NCBI GenBank assembly: GCA_021234535.1
Contig: CM037833.1
Coordinates: 5,168,709 to 5,232,708, forward strand
DNA length: 64,000 nucleotides
From: Stichopus chloronotus
Lineage: Eukaryota; Echinodermata; Holothuroidea; Aspidochirotida; Stichopodidae
Direction: 5' to 3'
This document shows positions 55,298-64,000 of the stretch, one piece after another; within the stretch, counting starts at the first letter, position 1; each line of letters begins with the position of its first letter. The notes below the pieces were generated by a model. That model had not been told where the DNA came from and ran no database searches. It was given only the letters and a program-made list of their open reading frames with translations. A program made the translations under genes and the position numbers.

Positions 55298-56790
55298 GTA
55301 TGAAACGTATTTATTCACGGCAGACTAACCATGTCACTCAAGTTAACGGTACGAATTGTGCATGATACAGTACGTCGCTCGAGTAATCCGCCTTGGCAGG
55401 CTAAGGCGAGGGTAGGAAATTACAATCTCTCTAATAAACGTTAGGACAAACTTCGGCTAGTTTGTCGCTCTGTTTATACTGTATGATGATTAGGCGTAAT
55501 TACAACGGGTATCGTTAAATACTCAAACACCACGAATCTAACGTTACAGTAGCTGATGAGTAATGAGCCTAGCCTGTAGTAGCGATATCGCGCTACTGAC
55601 GCAATACCCTCCAAACTTGGGCTAGGCTAGGCCTACTTGCTACCACTCAGTAGGCTCGGCCTAGCCTACTGCAGGTAGGCCTAGGCTACGCCAACAAATA
55701 ATGCAATGATATTGAAATGAGTGTAACAAGACCCTGTGAAATAAAAAGTTTGTAAAGCCTAACACTCAGAAACAGATAAACACAAACTTACCTTAAAATA
55801 AGAACTCATAGATGAGTATAGACAACTGTTTTGATTTAACGATTTGTAGCACTGCAACATTTGAGTAAACATCACTACTATACGTTAACTTTTCTGCAAA
55901 TGTCACATGGAATTTTGCGATTCCGGTAGCATTATTTGTTTGGAAATAGGAATAGGTTACTGATATACCCAGCTGAGTACATCCCCTCCATTTAAAAATA
56001 TTGGCCCAATTCCTTGCAAAGGATAGGATTCTCTGAGCTAGAATCAATCTAGTTATTGGTAAGGTACCCCAGGAGAGTACTTTCCAGTTTGATGATTTCT
56101 TCTCTATTGAAGTAAGTGTTATGTTGTGCTTTTTACTTTTCAGGGAGTCATTTTTTTTTTCACTTCCTTGCTATAATTTCACTTTAATGATATTGCTCTG
56201 CTTGATGTCTGGTTGGTTGCTCATTCTGCAGTGTTGTGGTTATGGGAGTCACCGCACTTACTAGGCACAATTGCAGATTATCCCACAAGTTGTTTCCACC
56301 TTCAAACCAGCTTTGGACATGATAATGAACTATGCTGTTTAGCCTCAAGTGGGCAAACAAAAACACATGGCTAGGAGGAGCATACAGTAGTATGGTATAA
56401 ATGAGGTCTATTCACACATTGGGTGATGAAGTACAGTAAATTATAACAAGTTTGTTAGTGTTATTCTCTACTATGATTGTCTGTTTTTGTGGTCTACTCT
56501 ATAACAGGTGGCAAGCTGGCTGGACTTTCTGCTTTAATCAGGATTCCCATTGACTGGCAAACTTCATTTACTTTACATGGTGTGGATAAATAGCAACTCA
56601 GATTTGTGGTTGCACCTTGAGTGTTTTGAACAATCTTTAGAGATAAACACTTGTCTTGCACTTTCTTCTCCTAAGGCAGATATATAGTGGAAGAGGGTTG
56701 AAAGAAAAGGAGAAAATGAAATGTTGCCTGGTTGAAAGTGATAAATTTTTACATATTGATAATTAACATATCCATAATTAGATTTTTTAG
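55298..56790. other. Intron 1 of the THAP gene
   Basis: AT-rich, with AGGCCTA-rich palindromic words at 55,615-55,690. No other gene seen. Confidence 0.5.
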
Positions 56791-56889
56791 TTGATACGAT
56801 CAGTGTTGGATGCATCTACTTCTCAATTGAGTCCAGCTGTGGATGAAGACACAGATCTTTCTTCTGGCGTTGATGAAGTATGTTATTCT
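56791..56889 (+). CDS. Exon 2: short acidic linker
   Basis: A TTTTTTAG acceptor, then LIRSVLDASTSQLSPAVDED and TDLSSGVDEVCYS, then a GTAAGT donor (a second donor, GTATGT, lies 12 bp earlier). Both choices keep phase 0. Confidence 0.5.
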
Positions 56890-58095
56890 GTAAGTACTGT
56901 TTCATGTATATGGTCTTATTGTCTGGCAAATGTTTTAGTGACAATGGTTTTAAATCGTTTGAAAATTTTCTGAAAACTTATCTAGGTCAAATGGTTGTCA
57001 GTTTGATTTTGAAGTGGGACTGGCATGTGGGATGTAAGTGGTGCGAGTCTGCATATGGTGCTACCTCTGTTATGATGGAGCTGATGACTGATTGCCATCT
57101 TGGAGGAGTAGTCTAGCTAAGTTAGAGGGTCTCTGTTTGGGACATTAGGGCAATAACTGCGTGATTGAATCACTGTGTGTTCATGCTTAGGAATTAGGAA
57201 CACCTTACTCCCTGAACTTGGGAAAGCCATTTTGTCCTTTACCGTTTACAGGAATTTATAATGACTTGAATGTTGTTTTATCTCTTTTCTTTTTTTTTGC
57301 AGCAAATGCAGATACAGAATACCCCTTCTATTATTTTTTCTTAAATGAGAGTACCTGTATCCTGTAATATGTTCAGAGTTTTAATCCTATCACAGTTGAT
57401 GCAACCTGGGGGAGTGGACAATGCTAGCTGCATTATTGATCTTTATTTGTAATCGTGTCATTCCATCGTCTTTGCATGATTCTGGAGGATCATCTAAGGT
57501 CAAAAGTCAGCTCATCATTTATGATATATTCCTTAGGTAGATATACCCCGGGGTTGTTAGTACGTAAGGAAACCTCAAAGTGACTGATATAGATGCCTTT
57601 TAGTCCTGTTCAGTACAGGCTATTCAGTCTATTCCTTTCCCCTTCTGATGTCTATTCACCTGAGCCTTGAGGTTCGCTTACATGAAGTATATTCCGGGTT
57701 GCCTGAATTTCAGACAGATAACAATCTTAGTTTAAGGTATATGGTGATTGTAACAATTTTGTTGATATTTCACTTGGTCGGAATATAACACAACTTCGTA
57801 ATTGCAAATGCAGAGTCGTATTCGTTATGCTACATGCAGAACCATTAAAACTGTATCATACTATGTAGTTCATTACTTTCATTCTGTGCAAGTATAAATG
57901 ATATCTAATTAGTGAAAGTAAAGTTTGATATAAATAGTGAAACTGGTGATGAATGCTTTTACATGCAAATGTTCAGAAAGAGATGATTTCATTAGTTCAT
58001 TTTGCATGCAATTAGTGCTTATTTCTTAGTTATACTATCCGATGTTTATGTGGTATGCAATAATTTATTTTATTGACTTATTTTTTTCTTCTTAG
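56890..58095. other. Intron 2 of the THAP gene
   Basis: AT-rich, with no supported gene. Confidence 0.5.
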
Positions 58096-58815
58096 AAAAG
58101 GCTGAAATGCAGTTTGGCAGATGTTGCAACCCAAACACAGATGTTACTAATGTTGGAATTCAAGCTGTGTGTGAGCCAAGAGACCAGTCATGTCAGTTTC
58201 CATCACATTATCACCAGTATCCACAGATGGAGCACGATTATACATGTCAGGAGGGTTCAGCCTACTCTGCAAACTCATCCAATACATGCGCCACCAGGCA
58301 ACCCTCAACCACCAACAACATTGTCCACAACAAGCTGTGAGAACAATAGAAGTGGTGGCGGACATATCGAGCAGTGCCAACATGAATCTAACAGTAGCAG
58401 TGAAAGTGAAGGCAGTGGAGGCAGCAGAGGTAGTAGTAGATGTGATATCATTAAAAGCGAACGTGATGTACATAGTTCCAGAAGCCTACTCGACGAATGC
58501 AAAGAAGGAGACACTGAACGTGGCAGCAGTCATAAGGAGTCATCATCCTCCTCACACAAAGACAGTGAGAGTGATGATGAATTTTTCCAAGGGCAACCAT
58601 TATCACCCCACAACAGCAGCAGTGAGGAAAGTAACGATTCAAAAGTTCACATCAAAAAATGATGATGGCAACACTGGTAGCTCATTTACCAAAGAAGGTG
58701 ATATCGAATATGTCAGTAATAAGGGGTAATCATCTTCTCACTAAGACAATGAAAGCGATGAATTTGACCCAGAGAAAGTTTCATCACCCGGTAGCAGTAC
58801 TAACATGAGTAAAGG
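58096..58815 (+). pseudogene. Exon 3: Cys/Thr-Gln motif and Ser/Glu-rich linker
   Basis: Begins KRLKCSLADVATQT and, after a frame change, DVTNVGIQAVCEPRDQ. The repeated (A/G)(T/I)Q(T/A) word is common between the THAP finger and the transposase body in this family. About 120 residues of Ser, Glu and His-rich sequence follow in two frames. It may end at AAAGG/GTAAGG. Confidence 0.45.
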
Positions 58816-58936
58816 GTAAGGCTCGCATTAATGAAGAACTATTTTATTCACTTACTTGTATGCATTCTAATGGTTGTATGGCAGAGGTAACCAAAAACTA
58901 TTTTGGTACAATGTTATCTGTCGTTCTTACTTGCAG

Positions 58937-60066
58937 CTCTGGACACACTGTAATGGACTGGCACCAGATGGGAACTTGTTTTCTGCTGCAATTATTCTTA
59001 GTGGCAATACCAGCATATCACAATATTCTAAATTCCTTGGAGTTAGATTTATTTCTGATACATTAAACTATGATATTCAGGGTAATCATTTAATCCCTGA
59101 CCAGACCAGACAGAGTATTTTCCAAAGCCTCAGAGATAAGGAACTCTCCTTAATTGGTGATGGCAGGTGTGACTCCTCTGGTTACAGTGCAAAATACTGC
59201 TCTTACACGATGATGAGTATGGAAAGTCTGTTCAGGTGAGTCAAGCAAGCAGTTCAGTTGCAATGGGGAAAGAGGGCTTTAAATTATGTGTCAATGAAAT
59301 CTCTTAAACCAGTACAATAGGATTGACTGCAACTGACCGGCATCCGCAAGGTAATGAGAGAAGAGTATGACACCATCAATCACCAGTTTGAAGTTAGGCA
59401 TCTCTCCAAAAGCATTGCAAAAAAGTTGACAGCCTTGTCCAAGCAGAAGGACTGTGCCGAGCTTGGACCATGGATACCTGCAATAAAAAAATCACTTTTG
59501 GTGGTGTGCCCAAAACTGCAATGAAAACTGGGAGCTCCTCAGTGAAATGTGGACATCATTGGTGCACCATGTGTGTAACGTCCACAGCTGGAACAGCTGT
59601 GACTACTACCACAAATACAACCACAATGATTTGACTCATGAAGAGGAGCGAAAAAGAAAATGGTTGACCCCTGGCTCAGATGCACATGAGGCATTGAAGT
59701 GTTTTGTGCTTGACAAGGTTCTACTCAGGTTTTGCTCAGCTGGCTGTTATGTACCACAACCATAACTGCAAACCAAAACAAGCCATGTCAAAAGACATGC
59801 CTACAGGTATGTATAGTAGAGCATACTCCAAAGCCACAAAGCAGTGGTTGTTAAAACCTATCATGGAAGATAAGAATTTTGAATATCTTTTTGACATGAT
59901 TTTAGATATTGTCCAGTCAAAAGAGGGACCAATTGCAGTACCACCTGGTATTCCCAATATTCCTTCAAATGTGGCCCCTGTCCCTTGCCCTCCTAGGGAA
60001 GACTTAATGAGAAACAGAGGGTCAAGATTTCATAAGAAGCCAGAGGAAAGTCAAGATGAAATATAA
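58937..60066 (+). pseudogene. Exon 4: transposase-like body
   Basis: Starts after TTGCAG with LWTHCNGLAPDGNLFSAAII. The GDGRCDSSG motif lies at 59,157-59,183. The apparent donor CAG/GTGAGT at 59,235 is probably not used, because coding homology (QVSQASSSVAM) reads straight through it in another frame. A stop lies after CVNEIS, and frameshifts occur near 59,345, 59,510 and 59,725. A block that in relatives carries the HTG/LE.(Y/F)H-type motif is missing near 59,725. The final 113 residues to the stop are in one frame. Confidence 0.6.
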
Positions 60067-60364
60067 GGTTGTTGTAAGTTCATTGATGATGACCATCTTT
60101 TGTTCTTAAAAAGTATATTTCGAGTTGTTGTAGTTTGCTATCAGAAGTCATATGATAGGTAAATGTATAGTCTGTTTTCAAATTTGTATACAGAGTGGCT
60201 TTAATAACACTTAATTTGTAAATCATTTGTTCTTTGAAAATAGAGGGCTAAGACATTTCATTCACACTCTGTAAATAGTCATTGCTTGGTTGTGATATGA
60301 CTCTTTCCAATGCCACTTTTAAAATATATTTCTTAAAATATGTTATCAGTAATGGTCCATGATT

Positions 60365-60370
60365 AATAAA
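60365..60370 (+). terminator. Polyadenylation signal candidate, THAP gene
   Basis: AATAAA about 300 bp after the stop codon. Confidence 0.35.
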
Positions 60371-60399
60371 TTTTGAACAATTAATTCACTTGTAATCAC

Positions 60400-62360
60400 T
60401 AGCAGATTCGAGGCCTTTTGGGGGGGGGAGGGACCAAAGTCGTACAGAAATGTGGAGGAGGGACTTGAAGAGGAACTCCAGAAATGCTGCTCTCTGAATG
60501 CCCTTACATGTAAACTTAATTTTCTTCTTAAAAATTTTCTCATTGAAGTTTTGGCCCACATTGTGTTGTGCTGTGGCACACAGTAGTTGAAATTCATATT
60601 ACATTTTATTCATCAATTTCATTGTTGCATAACTCCAAGCCGATAGTAAGATGTCAGTATGAAAGGGCAACAGTGGCTTAAGATATCATTATAAAAGAAA
60701 GCTATTTCAGTCACCTCTACTTTTGTTCTTGCATTTTTTTTGGTTATTGTTAAACTGAAGCAAAATGCCCCTGACACTAGATGCCCATGACACTAGATGT
60801 TGCAATTGAGTATCAACCTATCAGTGCTATTTTTCCTCTTGTGCACTTTTTAAATATTTCAAAGTATTTTGCGGTATCATAGTTTAAGCGGATTCATAGA
60901 ACCATGCCATTGGATAAGCTATCAGGAAAGTCATTACAAGAAGTTTACATTAAAGTTTCGGAAAGTGTGAAACGACATTTTGTCTCATCTTTGATTCCCC
61001 ACTACCGCAGTCGCATCTACTCTGGTCTTCAAACTAATCTCTCAGAGGGAAAGGGCCACAATTAGGGAGAGTGGGAATTGTCCAAGCGAAATGCGCTGAG
61101 GATCTGTCAATGGAAATATGTTAACGATTGTCTAGGCGGGAGCCATGCGGTGGAAGTTGACGGGGGAGGGGTCTGGGGAGTTGTCTGGGTAGTTGTCGGA
61201 AACCTGTAGTGGTCACCTGAATTTTGAAAGGAAAGGTGCAAACATCCCAATGGAACAAGTCATTACTTTCTTGTCACTGGTCGACCTCCAAATGTTCTTG
61301 AGAAGATCCAAGTGAGAATTGTGAGTGCACCATACAGCAGACATATGCAATGGCCAAGCATTTGAAATACCTTTTTCAAGAGCTTCTTCCTTTATATGGA
61401 GACAGGAGGGTGGGGTCTGGAGTCAATGTAATTAACATTTTGAAAGTAAGATCTCCCATTTTGGAGGTGTGAGTGATCACAACCGTTCATGCATTTAAAT
61501 TGAATGCGAAAATACCACACAGGAAGTGAAACTTCACTACTTGTGACCAATTCTTCAACCTGAATCTTCAGTGACCCCACTCAGCAAAAATTAGAAAGCA
61601 GAAAGATGATTTATCATAAGTAGGAATGATACGATATCTGGAGATATATAAAAAATAAAGTTATTCAAACAACCCCCACTGTGTACCAGTTTTGGAAGAC
61701 TACAATACAACAATCAGATATGTGAAAATGTCTTATGCGATCATGCAGTAACTATGAACCATCTTAGATATGGCGGATGACAAAACCTTTAATCTTTCTT
61801 GAATAAAGTAAACATTATAACTTAGACTATGCTGTGAATTAAGAGCAAGTGCTACAGTAAACCAAGGAAGGATCTACTTAATATGTCCCACTGATCGCCA
61901 TCCTGGGGATGGGTGGGAGGGGTATCCCCTTCTGAATTTTTGTTTTTGAAGAAGTTGAGTTGCAAAATGGTACGATCTATTTTTGAGACAAAATAATTTT
62001 TGTCAGCATGGGTAAAAAAATGTTCAAGTTTTCAATATTCTTTCCCCCAGTACTTTCTGCACGTCACCCCAAAATATGTCGCAAACCACAAGTGGTATAC
62101 GTGCCGCCATTTGAGAAAGCCTGACATAAAAAAGTAAGTGAGGTTACAATCATAGCTAAACATTGCTGCCACGCCCTTACAACGTGGTCATTGAATGTTT
62201 ACAAGGCCTCTTTGAACCTTTTGTTTTATTTTAAATCCAAGAAATCCAAGAATCAGTTCCTGTGGTACTGTACATGTTTGACTTCAAACTGGTCAATACC
62301 TGAAAATGTACAAGACATGGTACAGGTCCCGAAAATGTAAAATGTGGCAAACAAATATCA
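60400..62360. other. Intergenic region, no supported gene
   Basis: Contains a G-run (60,419-60,428) and only short, unconvincing ORFs. No recognisable repeat shared with the rest of the window. Confidence 0.45.
62227..62232 (-). terminator. Polyadenylation signal candidate, P2RX7_C gene
   Basis: AATAAA on the minus strand about 135 bp beyond the stop codon. Confidence 0.35.
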
Positions 62361-62366
62361 ACAAAG

Positions 62367-63124
62367 TTACAGAGCCTCCAGTTCCCCTACTTCCAGTTCT
62401 TCACCCTCATTGGTAACAAGAAATCCAGTGTAAATCCCAGACGCCTCTGGAAATTTCTGACGGATCTTCAACACTGCACAGGATGGAACTTTCCTTACGC
62501 CTCTTCCCAGTCGACCATGTGCCCAATACGTAAACGTTCTATAAGATGCATACCCGATATGATCTATCAAAGAAAATGGATAGGTCTGGGTTAAACTTTC
62601 ATTTATGTGGTAGACTGATGTGGCTCTACAGAAAACTATGTAGCAATCATTCAACCATTTAATATTTATAAAACTAGGATTCACTTTACTACAATGATGA
62701 TATACTGATTCATCAATAAACACATAAAATATATTTTGTTTGGGGGGCAACACTTTCAAATGTGTATGAAAAACCGTCTTAATTTCTTTGCAAGTAATGA
62801 ATGCCTACCTGTTTTCGAGGACAGTGGGTACGCTTTTTGTGTCACCTCTGACACACCGCTGCATAATATAGGTTGCCCTTAACACTGCTCTGTTCAGGGT
62901 AAGCGAAGACAAATCGGAATGACTTTTGATACAAGTAGGTTCATTGAAATGTTTATTAAGTGCTGCAATTTCATGATAGCAAACGCACGCAATCTCTGAT
63001 TGCATTACTACACACAAGTTGCACGTGTAGAGTCTACTGTAGTGGAACTAGTACCCGTAGCACCTGCAGCAGCCGACCTCCGACCAATAGGCTGAAACAT
63101 GTAAGGCTGTGGTGCTTGCTCCAT
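62367..63124 (-). pseudogene. P2RX7_C-domain gene (no P2X channel), possibly broken
   Basis: The product starts MEQAPQPYMFQPIGRRS, the usual opening of invertebrate stand-alone proteins with the P2X7 intracellular domain. Then comes SEIACVCYHEIAALN with clustered cysteines, and TCIKSHSDLSSLTLNRAVLR. After a 120-bp intron (62,808-62,689; GT...AG, frame kept) it continues with the YASYRTF, YWAHGRLGRGVRKVPSCAVL and IRQKFPEASGIYTGF signature and stops after EVGELEAL. Between the first 38 residues and the cysteine block there is a one-base frame difference (near 63,010), and the usual W-C-x-C segment is absent, so this copy may be defective. The family's domain binds zinc. The role of the stand-alone form is unknown to me. 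Confidence 0.65.
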
Positions 63125-63129
63125 TATTA

Positions 63130-63719
63130 TCGATCGTGGACATATTACAAACGGTTGAAACCGTTTGGACACCTCTACGACAAACCGACTGAACTTTACA
63201 AACTCTGCTATGAATCGCACGAAAAACCGCACTCGTCTTGATGTACAGTGCACACGATACCGATCGTGTGGCCCCTACATACACGGTGCATGCAGCTAGC
63301 TATGGCCGCGCCGGCTATCACAAAGTATTAACGTGGATCCGATCCGATCTATTTTATGATGCTTAACGGTCAGTCTAGTTGACATAAGGTAGCACAAGTG
63401 AGAGTTAAACGTCACAGCCTTGTTCGATGGCTTCAGAAAATTTCGTGCCTTTAACCGTTGTTTTTTCGTAGACAGAAAAACGGAGACTTACAAAAGTTTG
63501 CACGTTGGACTTTTATATTTTTCGCCATTTTGATGAATTAAATGGACCCATCGCGGACTATTCTTTTAATGAAGCCATGTCGCTGCTCGATCGATCGCTG
63601 TGCACTATCGGTGTCACGTGATGCACTTTTATGAAGGTCTCAACATAGCTACTCGGCTTCTTCGGCTTGCGTATATGGTTTACGTAGTTTCCCAACCAAG
63701 GGAGGTATATATTAACTAT
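63130..63719. other. No supported gene
   Basis: Upstream flank of the P2RX7_C gene. GC content is higher near 63,250-63,350, and no clear terminal repeat was found. Confidence 0.4.
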
Positions 63720-63937
63720 GATGAGACAGAAAATTATGTACAGGACCCCACCGCCTGCCAAACGGCGATTAGACAAACGGGCAAAGTCGGACTCAACCCT
63801 CAACCTAACCTCCCCCCCCCCTTGGAAGCCAAGACGACGTCCGCAGGCCGCCCCTCTACCCTAAATACAATATTACAACGGTCTTCTCCATACCGGCAGC
63901 TTTATGGAGGCCCCAACAAAGGTACCCTGATAGCAAG
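63720..63937 (-). mobile_element. LINE 3'-end fragment at right edge
   Basis: Reverse complement of the ORF2 end and a shortened 3' UTR. The segment reads GTCTGCC-like, then CGGACTCAACCCTCAACCTA and the CGTCCGCAGGCCGCCCCTC block. It carries C-run expansion and deletions. Truncated at both ends. Confidence 0.75.
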
Positions 63938-64000
63938 CATACGTCACACAGACGTCACTTTCTTGTCACAACTGGTCATGTGGTCACCACGGTGACCACA

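Larger units (their letters stand above)
55040..60066 (+). pseudogene. THAP-domain transposase-like gene, decayed
   Basis: Gene of the animal family that joins a THAP zinc finger to an RNase-H-like transposase body carrying a GDGRCDSPG-type motif. I infer four exons: 55,040-55,297, 56,791-56,889, 58,096 to about 58,815, and 58,937 to the stop at 60,066. The first three borders keep phase 0. The body shows IGDGRCDSSGYSAKYCSYT, then QASSSVAMGKEGF, TDRHPQ, RHLSKSIAKKL, HHVCNVHSW and AVMYHNHN. At least four frameshifts, one stop and a missing block of about 35 residues before AVMYHNHN make it non-functional. The LINE array separates its ATG from its putative promoter. Confidence 0.65.

Noticed and set aside
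59235..59240. Splice donor CAG/GTGAGT ending exon 4 of the THAP gene
   Set aside because: Family-like coding (QVSQASSSVAMGKEGF) continues straight across it in another frame, so a frameshift is the better explanation.

Overview
This is eukaryotic, intron-bearing, transposon-rich DNA from an animal. The evidence is non-LTR retrotransposon ORFs with a zf-RVT tail, a THAP-domain gene split by introns, stand-alone P2X7-type C-terminal domains, an NHL-like exon pair, AGGCCTA-rich stretches, and tandem monomers of about 145 bp next to (CA)n and a hairpin. Together these suggest a marine invertebrate, most likely a deuterostome such as an echinoderm (a sea cucumber is my guess, at low confidence). 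Nothing bacterial or organellar is present, and I saw no tRNA, rRNA or CRISPR array.

Layout. Positions 4,410-23,020 (unit A) and 26,020-43,873 (unit B) are two direct copies of one segment of roughly 18-21 kb. They differ by single-base changes and many indels. Each copy is preceded by a minus-strand, broken LINE fragment (241-4,409 and 24,425-26,020). A third copy shows at 1-235, and a diverged piece at 44,910-45,205. The units contain mostly relics: a Ty3-type integrase tail, a Ty3-type gag, a P2RX7_C terminal exon, two NHL-like exons, an acidic ORF, and a set of minus-strand ORFs (coiled coil, possible BEN-like helices, C2H2 fingers, Lys/Arg-rich tail) that may be one decayed gene. Four arrays of 145-bp monomers and several MITE-like palindromes lie between them. 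One minus-strand coiled-coil ORF is open in B and frameshifted in A.

From 43,873 to 45,800 there is a pogo-type helix-turn-helix relic at the duplication breakpoint, an exon-like paralogue of the unit, a short LINE 3' end, and a TATA-containing putative promoter.

45,800-55,025 is a LINE array of the TX1/L1-like type: one nearly full copy with an intact 1,130-codon ORF2 (endonuclease, reverse transcriptase, zf-RVT), then two head-to-tail 5'-truncated copies at a 2,287-bp period. The array is bracketed by a 12-bp direct repeat and sits two bases upstream of the ATG of a THAP-domain transposase-like gene (55,040-60,066, plus strand, with frameshifts and a missing block). A minus-strand P2RX7_C-domain gene (62,367-63,124) converges on it. 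Another LINE 3' fragment lies at the right edge.

How it fits together: the window records repeated cycles of transposition, tandem segmental duplication (or two haplotypes assembled end to end) and decay. The only long ORFs that look recently functional are those of the LINE. The most interesting items are the tandem LINE trimer in the THAP gene's 5' UTR, the 1.9-kb composite element with 198-bp ends, and the repeated presence of P2RX7_C modules without a P2X channel.
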